A stretch of 64,000 nt of DNA from Prevotella sp. (GTDB lineage: Bacteria; Bacteroidota; Bacteroidia; Bacteroidales; Bacteroidaceae), in assembly GCA_016286995.1 (NCBI GenBank), contig JAEEVA010000010.1:32123-96122 (forward strand), written 5' to 3'. The notes under the pieces were generated by a model, which saw nothing but the letters and a program-made list of their open reading frames with translations, was not told where the DNA came from and searched no databases. Shown piece after piece: positions 7,434 to 14,198 of the stretch. The translations under genes and the position numbers were made by a program. The number at the start of each line of letters is the position of its first letter. Position 1 is the first letter of the stretch.

Positions 7434-7684
7434 ACCTTACTCCTTCCTTCTGATGCCTGCCAATGAACTGTTACAACCGCATCCACCTTGCCGGTGCCGT
7501 TACAGACGCTGCAGGGCTCCTTGATACTCCCATGGCAGCACGGGTCTGGATCGTCTACCCAGTGGTAGCCATTACCGTGACACTCAGGGCATTCATGCCC
7601 GCTTGACACAAGCCGTTCATCACGTGCGCCTCTTGTGCATCCGTAATCTGGCTTTAACTCAATCGTTTCCTTAATCTTACTCAT
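7430..7684 (-). CDS. 84-aa DnaJ-type zinc-ribbon protein
   Basis: Two cysteine motifs, CPECHGNG and CSVCNGTG, with an extra CCHG between them, mark a DnaJ-type zinc ribbon without J-domain. It is the second protein of this kind in the operon. The ATG at 7684 follows the hairpin element at 7692-7722 and the stop overlaps the next gene (7433). Metal binding is inferred from the motifs; function is unknown. Confidence 0.75.
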   Translation of the reverse strand: MSKIKETIELKPDYGCTRGARDERLVSSGHECPECHGNGYHWVDDPDPCCHGSIKEPCSVCNGTGKVDAVVTVHWQASEGRSKV

Positions 7685-7691
7685 ACTCCTT

Positions 7692-7722
7692 GTTCTGTAT
7701 GTCGCTGTGGCACAGCGACCAT
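7692..7722. repeat. short hairpin element (TGTATGTCGCTGTG type)
   Basis: GTCGCTGTG and CACAGCGAC arms surround a one-to-two-base loop. It fills the junction between the RecA-like ATPase and the zinc-ribbon gene and is nearly identical to the element at 5030-5064. Confidence 0.6.
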
Positions 7723-8345
7723 TATAAATTATTACTTGTCATCAATACGCCCTCTTCCCACACCACGTAATAGTCACCAGGCTTACTTGCACTGCGGCCC
7801 TGACAGTAGGCCTTATATCCAGCCACACGCACCTTCATGTCTGCGATATAGCGAAGACGTACTGCAGCCTTGCCCATGGGCTGGCCTTTGTACTCCTGGC
7901 TGATGAACACAAAGCCCTTCTGAGGATAACGCCTTATCAGTTCTATCGCCTCTTCGTAGCTCCAGTCTGAAACCTGGAATGAGTCCACTATCACAAACCG
8001 TGGTGACTTGGGATGGCTCAGACGCTCATCCAGCTCACTAATAGTGTCATCAGGAGTAACCGTAAGCCGGCCTTGCACATCACCCATCTTCATGAGTCTC
8101 AGACGACGCTGGAACTCCATGCCGACACCCTCCTCATAACTTATATAAAGTACGGGACCATATTCACAAAGCTTTTTTGCAAGCTGCATCACAAACGAAC
8201 TCTTGCCACTGGACGATGGGCCGATCACCACCCATTTAGAGTTGATGGCAGGATTGCCGAAGGCCGACAGCCATTCGCCGTCCCAGTCGAAGCACTCGTA
8301 CTTCTTTGCCTCAATGTCTCTTGGTGTGTATGCTCGCTTTGCCAT
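7722..8345 (-). CDS. RecA/KaiC-like P-loop ATPase of the prophage
   Basis: A Walker A motif GPSSSGKSS (residues 42-50) and a Walker B strand RFVIVDS (Asp121) are clear, followed by FVFISQEYKGQPMGKAAVRL, a sensor-like region typical of RadA/AAA_25 ATPases. The 207-residue length indicates a single ATPase core without helicase additions. The first codon overlaps the end of the next upstream gene by one base. In Mu-like phages only MuB is usual, so a second ATPase is an addition; a role in recombination or target handling is inferred. Confidence 0.75.
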   Translation of the reverse strand: MAKRAYTPRDIEAKKYECFDWDGEWLSAFGNPAINSKWVVIGPSSSGKSSFVMQLAKKLCEYGPVLYISYEEGVGMEFQRRLRLMKMGDVQGRLTVTPDDTISELDERLSHPKSPRFVIVDSFQVSDWSYEEAIELIRRYPQKGFVFISQEYKGQPMGKAAVRLRYIADMKVRVAGYKAYCQGRSASKPGDYYVVWEEGVLMTSNNL

Positions 8346-8578
8346 TATTTCCTCGGTTCTTTAATGTTCACTTTAGTTCCGGGCCACAGCTTGATAATGT
8401 GGCTCGCATATATCATGTCTTCAGTCTCCAACACCACACAGCCTTTAGTCTTGGCCTTGCGGACGCGAACATCGGCCTGAGTGCTGGCCTCCCACCACTC
8501 GTTGATGACCGATGAAGCGTCACGTCCGTTCAGCAGTAGCTGGAACACCGTCCCTTCTGGATATACCTTCCCGTTCAT
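8345..8578 (-). CDS. 77-aa phage protein between two ATPases, unknown
   Basis: The product (start MNGKVYPEGTVFQLLLNGRD) is mostly beta-strand with a basic centre (RVRKAKTKGCVVLET) and no recognised domain. Its start overlaps the MuB-like stop by four bases (8575-8578) and its stop touches the RecA-like gene, so all three are probably made together. A shared complex with the ATPases is a hypothesis. Confidence 0.6.
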   Translation of the reverse strand: MNGKVYPEGTVFQLLLNGRDASSVINEWWEASTQADVRVRKAKTKGCVVLETEDMIYASHIIKLWPGTKVNIKEPRK

Positions 8579-9450
8579 GCTGCCTTAACCTTTTCAATCT
8601 CTGTATATACTCTACGCAGACCACCACCGGTCTTCAATACAATCTGGCGAATGTCAGCACCCTCAGGGGCATTGGCTTCACACACCACGCGGGCCTGCTC
8701 CATCAGGAAGGCCTGACGCTCCTTGCCGTCATCAGGTGTCACCTTGCAGAACCTGTCACCATAACGGCTCAGCATCTCGGCATAGCCAACCTTCTTACCC
8801 TCTACGTTACGCCCTATCTTGGCACGCAGACCGTCGGCACCCATCATATACCAGGCACAGCAGCGCTCGGTGGCGTTCCAGAGGGCCTTCAGTTCTAAGA
8901 AGGCCTCGTAGGCCAGATCACCGGCTTCATCAAGCACGATAAGAGGCTGCTCCACTGTCCTGATGTAATAGACCAGGTCCTCATAGACATCGCTGAAGGT
9001 TCCGTTGGCACTAACGCCAAACTCCTTGGCAATCTTCCTCACCAAAGCACGCTTGGTCTTCACCTGTGAGCAGTCTACATAGATAGCGTTCCTGTGCTGC
9101 TTCACATACTCCCGTGCAGTAAACGTCTTGCCGATATTCGGAATGTCACACATGATAGCACTCAAGCTGCTGCCTTGACAGGCGCTCAGCTGTGCCCAGA
9201 TGTACTTGAATGTGGCCGTCTTGGCTGCCTTCCACTCCATACCCGGGCGAAGCTCCACACCAAGCCTGCGGGCCATCGATATCCAGTTGGCATCACTCAA
9301 CACGCGTTCAGTGACTCCCTGGTTCAACTGTGAATAGACTGCGGGACTGATGCCCAGACTGGCGGCATGCTTCGAGTCGCTCGGATAGTTCACGCGGTTG
9401 GCTTTCATGGCGGCCAAAATCCGCTTCTTAATCTCGTTTGTAATCTCCAT
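8575..9450 (-). CDS. MuB-like transposition target ATPase
   Basis: MuB is an AAA+ ATPase that coats target DNA and activates MuA. Residues 20-50 form a helix-turn-helix (HAASLGISPAVYSQLNQG), as in MuB. The P-loop reads CDIPNIGKT (residues 101-109); the usual first glycine is replaced by aspartate. Walker B is LIVLDEAGD (170-178), and GRNVEGKK plus LSRYGDRF provide sensor regions. The 291-residue length and its position directly after the transposase agree. It overlaps the 77-aa gene by four bases. Confidence 0.88.
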   Translation of the reverse strand: MEITNEIKKRILAAMKANRVNYPSDSKHAASLGISPAVYSQLNQGVTERVLSDANWISMARRLGVELRPGMEWKAAKTATFKYIWAQLSACQGSSLSAIMCDIPNIGKTFTAREYVKQHRNAIYVDCSQVKTKRALVRKIAKEFGVSANGTFSDVYEDLVYYIRTVEQPLIVLDEAGDLAYEAFLELKALWNATERCCAWYMMGADGLRAKIGRNVEGKKVGYAEMLSRYGDRFCKVTPDDGKERQAFLMEQARVVCEANAPEGADIRQIVLKTGGGLRRVYTEIEKVKAA

Positions 9451-9472
9451 TGTAACTGTATTTAAATGATTA

Positions 9473-11536
9473 TTATATGTCGTTTATAGCGTCGTTCTCA
9501 TCCTTAAACTGGTAGCTCTCCATCGTCGGCTCCAGCTGTTCCGTAGGCAGAGGCTCCGCCCTGGCAAATATATCTTCCCTCTGTTCCGTAGGCAGAGGCT
9601 CCGCCTCGGCAAACATCTCCTCCGCCTGTTCCGTATGCTGCGGCACCGCCGCAGCCTTATCCATGATTCCCACTCTGGCAATGGCGTTTTCCCTAACATA
9701 CTTTCCGAAGTGCGCTATCTTCTTTTGCTGCTCCGCGAAGATGGCACGGTCCTCGTCGGTCTGCTCAGCATCAGCCGTATTGAACGTGCCGACGTCTTGC
9801 AGCTTATCCACCATCATGTCGTTCTGGTAGATCCAGACGTCGGTGGCCTCGCCCTGCTCGTTGGTCAGGTAGTAAGCCTCCACCTTGAAATCATTTGGAG
9901 CCAGCTTCTCAATAACCTCCACCTCGCTCAGCCACCAGTCCTTGCCATGAACACGGCAGTAAGAGTTACGGCGTATCGATGTGCTGACGTGCTCACCAAC
10001 ATAGCGGGCGCAGATGGCACGGTCGAGGGGACGGAGTGTCGGGTTCATATTCTCCACCAGCACCTGCCAGCGGGTCATGCCCTTGTATTTCTTCTGGTTG
10101 GGGTGCAGCGTCTGATTGAATTGCTCGATATCCTTCAGGTCTTCGGCAATGAGCTGCTCCCATGTGTAGTATTTCTGGTCTTCGTAGGTGTCGTTCAATT
10201 CGTCGAACACCTTCTTTGACTCAGTTCTGTAGTGACGGTCTTTAGCGTAGAAGCGGCCAATGCCTAAGTGGTTCCTGTGCTCCACGCTCCGTTTCTTGGC
10301 ACCGTTCATCTGCTCAGCGTATTTCTCCTGTGAGTTCTGAGGGGCGCAGAACCTGACGAACGGAAACATCACACCGGCCTTCAGGAATGAGTCACGCCAC
10401 TGCGACATCAGGTGGTTCTCAACCTCAACCTGTGCGGGGCAGCCCCAGCCCTCGCGCTCTATCAGCATAAACAGTGAGCGGAAGCAGTCCACCACAAGGT
10501 CGGTATTCTTATTACGGTTGTAGGCGTAGCCGACAACACACTGGCTCGTTACGTCGTAAGCGTAGTAGGCCTTGGGACGCTGCTTGCTATCTTTCAGCTT
10601 GCGGGGCAGGTCGCGGTCATCGAACGATATCTTGCTGAAGCTGAACTCTGGAGCGTGACGGTGTACATGCGGCATCACCTCGTGCATATAGGTGGTCCAC
10701 GACATCTGCAAATGGTCTATCAGAACCCTGTTCTTAGGCGAATTCAGGTAATTATTGATAGTGGTCTCACTCAGAACCATCGGCTCACCGTTCTTATCCG
10801 TAAAGTCATCGGGATTGAATATCTCACCGCTCTCAGGATCCCACACGTCCAGCTCACCGCACACGAACATATTATACAGTTCTGCAACGTTCGTGTTGAA
10901 CGGCTTGTTGGGCAGACAGGCAATGCCCAGAATGAGACGCTCCGTCTTGTGGTCAACCTTACGTGCACTCTGGTTGCCGAACTTGCCACTGACCAGGCAG
11001 ATGTAACCATCGCGCTTATACTCGGCCACCTTCTTACGGAAGCGCATCGTTGAGGCTGGCAGTGTGTGGTGGTACAGGTCGCGCAAGGCGTCAATCACAG
11101 CGGCCATCTCATCCCAGTTGTAGCGGTTCCCGAACATCTTCTGACACATGGCCGCACGGTCATACAGACGGATGCAGCAGTTCAGGACACTTGCGTTGAT
11201 GGTATACTCCAGCACCTTTTCCTGAGGCAGCTCAACACCCGTATTACGCCTGTCAAAAAAGAACGAATAGGCTTCCATGTCTCGCTCGTAGTTCTTCTGA
11301 ACCCACGCCGTCAGACGAGTGCGGCTGCCCTCTGGATACAGCTTCTTTACCTCGGCCTTATAACGCTCAGGCAGCGAGTCCACGGCAACCAGAGCGCAGT
11401 TACCAAGACCTTTGCCCTGACGAACCACCGTAAACTTGCCACGGTGGGCCATCTGCTTGTAGTTCGAGGCTGTCATAATGCCTCCACTCACCAGGTCATC
11501 GTAACTCACGCAAAGTGCATTGCCGTAGTATTCCAT
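9473..11536 (-). CDS. MuA-like DDE transposase
   Basis: The enzyme cuts and joins phage ends during replicative transposition. The N-terminal region (1-70, CVSYDDLVSGGIMTASNYKQMA) is a winged-helix end-binding domain. The RNase-H-like core has acidic strands ISFDD (306-307), VEVENHL (371-374) and SQEKYAEQMN (404-408), the expected D..D/E..E order. A beta-barrel region follows. The C-terminus contains three in-frame copies of a palindrome-encoded repeat with EPLPTEQ. At 687 residues it is similar to MuA (663). It is the third gene of the leftward operon, before MuB. Confidence 0.9.
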   Translation of the reverse strand: MEYYGNALCVSYDDLVSGGIMTASNYKQMAHRGKFTVVRQGKGLGNCALVAVDSLPERYKAEVKKLYPEGSRTRLTAWVQKNYERDMEAYSFFFDRRNTGVELPQEKVLEYTINASVLNCCIRLYDRAAMCQKMFGNRYNWDEMAAVIDALRDLYHHTLPASTMRFRKKVAEYKRDGYICLVSGKFGNQSARKVDHKTERLILGIACLPNKPFNTNVAELYNMFVCGELDVWDPESGEIFNPDDFTDKNGEPMVLSETTINNYLNSPKNRVLIDHLQMSWTTYMHEVMPHVHRHAPEFSFSKISFDDRDLPRKLKDSKQRPKAYYAYDVTSQCVVGYAYNRNKNTDLVVDCFRSLFMLIEREGWGCPAQVEVENHLMSQWRDSFLKAGVMFPFVRFCAPQNSQEKYAEQMNGAKKRSVEHRNHLGIGRFYAKDRHYRTESKKVFDELNDTYEDQKYYTWEQLIAEDLKDIEQFNQTLHPNQKKYKGMTRWQVLVENMNPTLRPLDRAICARYVGEHVSTSIRRNSYCRVHGKDWWLSEVEVIEKLAPNDFKVEAYYLTNEQGEATDVWIYQNDMMVDKLQDVGTFNTADAEQTDEDRAIFAEQQKKIAHFGKYVRENAIARVGIMDKAAAVPQHTEQAEEMFAEAEPLPTEQREDIFARAEPLPTEQLEPTMESYQFKDENDAINDI
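9535..9656 (-). repeat. three tandem palindromic units inside the transposase gene
   Basis: Units beginning CTGTTCCGTA followed by GCAGAGGC / GCCTCGGC or GCTGCGGC / GCCGCAGC arms repeat at about 9535, 9577 and 9628. They encode EPLPTEQ-type repeats near the C-terminus of the MuA-like protein. Stem changes are compensatory in the third unit. They resemble the other hairpin elements in placement but belong to a separate sequence class. Confidence 0.7.
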
Positions 11537-11577
11537 ATCCTTCTTTTCTTTCTTCAGTTATTGTTCTGTTTCTTGCC

Positions 11578-11607
11578 ACAACTCCCGACGGGTCACCGTC
11601 GGGCTAA
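11578..11607. repeat. short hairpin element (CCCGACGG-GTCA-CCGTCGGG)
   Basis: A perfect eight-base stem with loop GTCA occupies the junction between the transposase and the preceding gene and overlaps the last codons of that gene. The same loop and flank ACTCCC recur inside the portal gene (2757-2780) and MuF gene (2998-3022, 3591-3614), and a related form follows the repressor (13298-13319). Confidence 0.6.
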
Positions 11608-11981
11608 AACGCCGCCGCATACTCCTGCATCACATAGAGCTCTTTCACGGAGATATCCTCTTTCTTCATCATGGTCTTACCCTTGTAGTCCACCCTGGCA
11701 TCACCGGTATGCTTGTCAATCGTCAGCACGGCACCGTTGCCGAAAATCTGAATCATCGTATCGTTCGCCTCGTTGTGGATCGTCTCGCACTCCGGCCAGT
11801 AGGCCATCCTGCGTCCGCCATTCTCCATCGCCATCTTACGGATCTTCTTGGCCAGGTCACTGTTGCCTCTCGACTTATTGTAGGTCAGGGCATAGCTCAC
11901 CATCACGTCCGACACATCGAAGGTCTTCGCAATCTTAGTGCGTACCTCCTTCGAAACTTCAATCTTAACTTTTGTTGCCAT
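11604..11981 (-). CDS. putative DNA-binding regulator with LacI-like helix-turn-helix (125 aa)
   Basis: Residues 12-50 (VRTKIAKTFDVSDVMVSYAL then SRGNSDLAKKIRKMAMENGG) match the recognition-helix and hinge pattern of LacI-type helix-turn-helix proteins. The rest (IQIFGNGAVLTIDKHTGDAR) looks like beta strands with no known domain. It lies second in the leftward operon, where Mu has the small Ner regulator, so early-transcription control is a reasonable inference. It starts 12 bases after the upstream stop. Confidence 0.55.
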   Translation of the reverse strand: MATKVKIEVSKEVRTKIAKTFDVSDVMVSYALTYNKSRGNSDLAKKIRKMAMENGGRRMAYWPECETIHNEANDTMIQIFGNGAVLTIDKHTGDARVDYKGKTMMKKEDISVKELYVMQEYAAAF

Positions 11982-11993
11982 AACAATTCTGAT

Positions 11994-12446
11994 TTACTTT
12001 AAATTATCATTGATATAATCTATTTCCTCTTCAGAGAAACTCATGCCCATCTTGGCCTTACGCTTGATAACTTCCTTCTTACCAACCAGCCACCAGGCTT
12101 TCTTTTCCAACTGGCGTGCTGCGAACACCTCCCTGTCAGTGTGCTCGACGGTTTGCCCGTCGAGAAGATCCTTACCAATCTCCAGCACTGCGTCAGCAGC
12201 GTCACTGATAATCTCCATAGCCTCCTGATGCAGCATCTCTTTATCGAAAAGAGCATCCTTCACACGCTGGTGCTCACGCTCAATCCTGTGCAATAGCTCC
12301 AGACGGCCATCCATTGTCACATACAACTTGCAGAACTTATCCTTGTCGATGCCATCCCCACACGCCATATAGAGCGCATTCACTCCGTTGAACTCCTCCA
12401 CAGTCATGCTGAGATTCGTTCTTGCTTCAAATTCTTTTTTCAACAT
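11994..12446 (-). CDS. first gene of the leftward early operon, unknown (150 aa)
   Basis: The protein is charged and helical, with LELLHRIEREHQRVKDALFD and EIISDAADAVLEIGKDLLDG, followed by a DGQTVEHTDR stretch encoded by an in-frame hairpin element (12139-12163) and a basic tail KKEVIKRKAKMGMSFSEEE. Coiled-coil character is likely. It is expressed from the leftward promoter at 12533-12564. I do not recognise the family; its position as first early gene suggests a role in the lysogeny decision or early replication. Confidence 0.6.
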   Translation of the reverse strand: MLKKEFEARTNLSMTVEEFNGVNALYMACGDGIDKDKFCKLYVTMDGRLELLHRIEREHQRVKDALFDKEMLHQEAMEIISDAADAVLEIGKDLLDGQTVEHTDREVFAARQLEKKAWWLVGKKEVIKRKAKMGMSFSEEEIDYINDNLK

Positions 12447-12497
12447 AATCTTCTTTATTTTTAACTATAATTATTCTCGTTTCTCGTGACTTTTTCG

Positions 12498-12505
12498 TAT
12501 CTTTG
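12498..12505 (+). promoter_or_regulatory. -7 element of the repressor promoter
   Basis: TATCTTTG fits the TAnnTTTG consensus and points to the repressor gene 75 bases downstream. No TTTG lies at the usual upstream distance, so it may need help or be weak. Start of transcription is expected near 12512, inside the palindrome at 12512-12527. Confidence 0.6.
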
Positions 12506-12511
12506 CCGCGC

Positions 12512-12527
12512 TGTTTTATCATAAACA
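12512..12527. promoter_or_regulatory. candidate repressor operator
   Basis: TGTTTTATCATAAACA is a near-perfect 16-base palindrome (TGTTT / AAACA half sites). It lies exactly between two promoters that face each other, where a bound repressor would block both start sites. Its use as an operator is inferred from position and symmetry. Confidence 0.5.
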
Positions 12528-12532
12528 CGCTG

Positions 12533-12564
12533 CAAAGATACAGAAAATCTGTAAAACTACCAAA
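12533..12564 (-). promoter_or_regulatory. leftward early promoter of the prophage
   Basis: On the minus strand TTTG (12561-12564) and TATCTTTG (12533-12540) are 20 bases apart, an excellent Bacteroidetes promoter. It would start near 12526 and drive the operon beginning with the gene that ends its upstream side at 12446. The start site overlaps the palindromic operator candidate. Confidence 0.75.
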
Positions 12565-12579
12565 TAAATTTCAGAAAAA

Positions 12580-13290
12580 ATGCAAATATTTCAGAAAGTT
12601 TTAACAAAAGACGAAATAAACTATCGTTTTATTGAGTCTGTAAATGCCGTTATAGGGCGAGAAAGCATAAGCAAAACCTCATTGGCTGAGAGTCTTAATG
12701 TTAAACCAGCCAAATTTTCAGAAATTCTGAATGGAAGGATGAGGGCTGGGGCGGACATGATTGCTATCCTTTGCGATTATTATGGTGTCTCCCCCGATTA
12801 TATCCTCATGAGTCGAGGTGGAATCTTTAGAGGGAATAAACTGGAACCTATAATCATAAATGAAGGCGATGCCCAAAGGTCTGTCAGTTTTGACCCATCA
12901 AAGGGAACACCCTATTACGACGTAGATTTCATGGGCGGTTTCGCTGAGATTATCAATAGCCAGACCACTGTTCCCGCCTGTAACATCATAGTACCCGGAT
13001 TCGAAAAGGCAACAGTATGGTGCAATGTCACCGGTCACTCTATGGAGCCCAAGATCAACCACGGCGATATCATCGCACTCCGCGAGTGTACAGTCCAGGA
13101 TATCCAGTACGGTGAGATCTATGCCGTAGTGCTCGATACTCTCCGCACCATCAAGATCCTCCGACGCGGTACCACTCCCGATGTGCTCCGCTACGTCCCC
13201 ATCAATCCCGATTTCGACGACCAGGAGTTCTCCATCTCACGCATACTTCACGTCTTCGAGGTCCTCGGATCCATCGCCCGCTTCTTCTAA
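12580..13290 (+). CDS. phage repressor, XRE helix-turn-helix plus S24 (LexA/CI-like) domain
   Basis: The N-terminal domain (residues 15-75, SKTSLAESLNVKPAKFSEIL) is an XRE-type helix-turn-helix. Residues 110-236 form a LexA-like S24 domain with the catalytic serine in GHSMEP (Ser154) and lysine in RTIKILRR (Lys192). A classical Ala-Gly cleavage site is not evident; GG at 119-120 is the nearest candidate. Divergent orientation to the transposition operon with a shared operator region is typical of a lysogeny repressor. It likely keeps the leftward promoter silent and may respond to DNA damage through RecA. Confidence 0.88.
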   Translation: MQIFQKVLTKDEINYRFIESVNAVIGRESISKTSLAESLNVKPAKFSEILNGRMRAGADMIAILCDYYGVSPDYILMSRGGIFRGNKLEPIIINEGDAQRSVSFDPSKGTPYYDVDFMGGFAEIINSQTTVPACNIIVPGFEKATVWCNVTGHSMEPKINHGDIIALRECTVQDIQYGEIYAVVLDTLRTIKILRRGTTPDVLRYVPINPDFDDQEFSISRILHVFEVLGSIARFF

Positions 13291-13543
13291 GCCACTGTGC
13301 CCGTCGCGTCAGCGTCGGGACTACTCGAAGCGTAACCAAGCGTACCACCCTTGTACCACCCAAATGTCCCCTTACCCACCCCCTGAAATGTTAAAATGCA
13401 GTCTCTACGCGTACGTATACAATAAGGTAAAATGCCCGTGTTAAAAAGTGTTATGGGGGGGTCTATCGCACCCAAAATGGCCGTTTTTAACAAAAATTAC
13501 ACCGTTACCCCCCCCCTCTTTAACACTATATTTTGACTACTTT

Positions 13544-13601
13544 TGTAACCCTAAACTCCTAAAAATGTAACCCTAAGTTGTAACCCTAACTGTAACCCTA
13601 A
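13544..13601 (+). repeat. four direct repeats TGTAACCCTAA, possible transposase end sites
   Basis: Exact copies at 13544-13554, 13566-13576, 13579-13589 and 13591-13601. The spacing falls from 22 to 13 to 12 bases. In Mu the transposase binds several directly spaced sites at each end, so an array here, just beyond the repressor, is a fair candidate for such sites. That function is inferred. Confidence 0.6.
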
Positions 13602-13886
13602 ACCCCAAAATCATCCAAAATCGCCACAATAAGGGAATAAAAAAAAAGGAGCCTACAAGCCCCTCCAGATAGTTGAGTATGCCGGTGTGTTACAACGGCA
13701 AATAATCATCGTTTTAACGCCCTTCTAAGCCCCTTTCATCTTGCTCTTTATATCTTTTTCGTGACGTCAGGAAAATGGTCGTATAGCCTTTGTCTGCGAC
13801 CTTTTCGAGCCTTCCGACCCCCTCTGCCCGTCATCATATCCATCCCGGACTTCCCAGCTCCTTCAAGGCCCTCTTGTAACCCCACT

Positions 13887-13977
13887 GGACACCCCCGTAC
13901 TCTCCAACGGACATCCCAGGTACCACGTAACCCTTCTGTCTCATGTAAAAGGGACACAAAAAGGACACAAATGGACA
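13887..13977 (+). repeat. five GGACA direct repeats
   Basis: GGACA occurs at 13887, 13909, 13952, 13963 and 13973, most extended to GGACAC or GGACAT. The last three are spaced 10-11 bases, one DNA turn. They may mark protein-binding sites at the phage end or adjoining chromosome. Confidence 0.4.
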
Positions 13978-14092
13978 TTTCGTTTTTTCCTCCCTCTCAA
14001 CCCTCAATCTCTCAAATCCCTAGTATTTAAAGGCCTTCCACGTATTTCTCACCCTCTCTCCTTTATATACGTTTCGTTCTGTGCCCTATATA

Positions 14093-14131
14093 TTTTACCC
14101 GTACCTTTTGATGCAAAAGGTACGGGTAAAA
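14093..14131. terminator. strong hairpin downstream of the rnf operon
   Basis: An 18-base perfect stem (TTTTACCCGTACCTTTTG and its complement) with an ATG loop. It lies about 70 bases after the rnfA stop, on the leftward transcript, and its arm ends in T/A runs, so it can terminate the rnf mRNA and also rightward read-through. Confidence 0.7.
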
Positions 14132-14198
14132 ATATATTCACCGACGATTAACGATGATTCACTAACAATAAACGATGATTTACCGTCGTTCAACGAGA

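Larger units (their letters stand above)
13291..14198. other. gene-free stretch holding the probable right end of the prophage
   Basis: About 900 bases contain no convincing gene. Contents in order: a hairpin after the repressor (13298-13319), two GTACCACCC repeats (13342-13361), a long inverted repeat with G7 and C8 runs (13438-13525), four TGTAACCCTAA repeats (13544-13601), five GGACA repeats (13887-13977), a strong hairpin (14093-14131) and a CGATGATT repeat pair (14151-14180). Strand bias is strong (few G on the plus strand). The phage end should lie between the repressor and rnfA; the exact boundary cannot be fixed without the other end. Confidence 0.6.

Noticed and set aside
9473..11536. 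Diversity-generating retroelement in the prophage
   Set aside because: Some Bacteroides Mu-like phages carry one, but no reverse transcriptase or template/variable repeat pair is visible here.
11066..11938. 290-residue frame opposite the transposase start
   Set aside because: Antisense shadow of MuA and the HTH gene with low-complexity Ser/Arg tail.
740..13319. CRISPR array from the repeated palindromes
   Set aside because: Copies are kilobases apart, have no regular spacers and no cas genes are present.
13544..13601. Telomere-like repeats (CCCTAA)
   Set aside because: Four dispersed 11-mers at a phage end in a bacterial chromosome; no long uniform array, so not telomeric.
13748..14030. 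Short frames in the region after the repressor (13748-13978 minus, 13761-14030 plus)
   Set aside because: Both strands are open over the same C-rich DNA, codon use is odd and no start signal is seen; likely non-coding.
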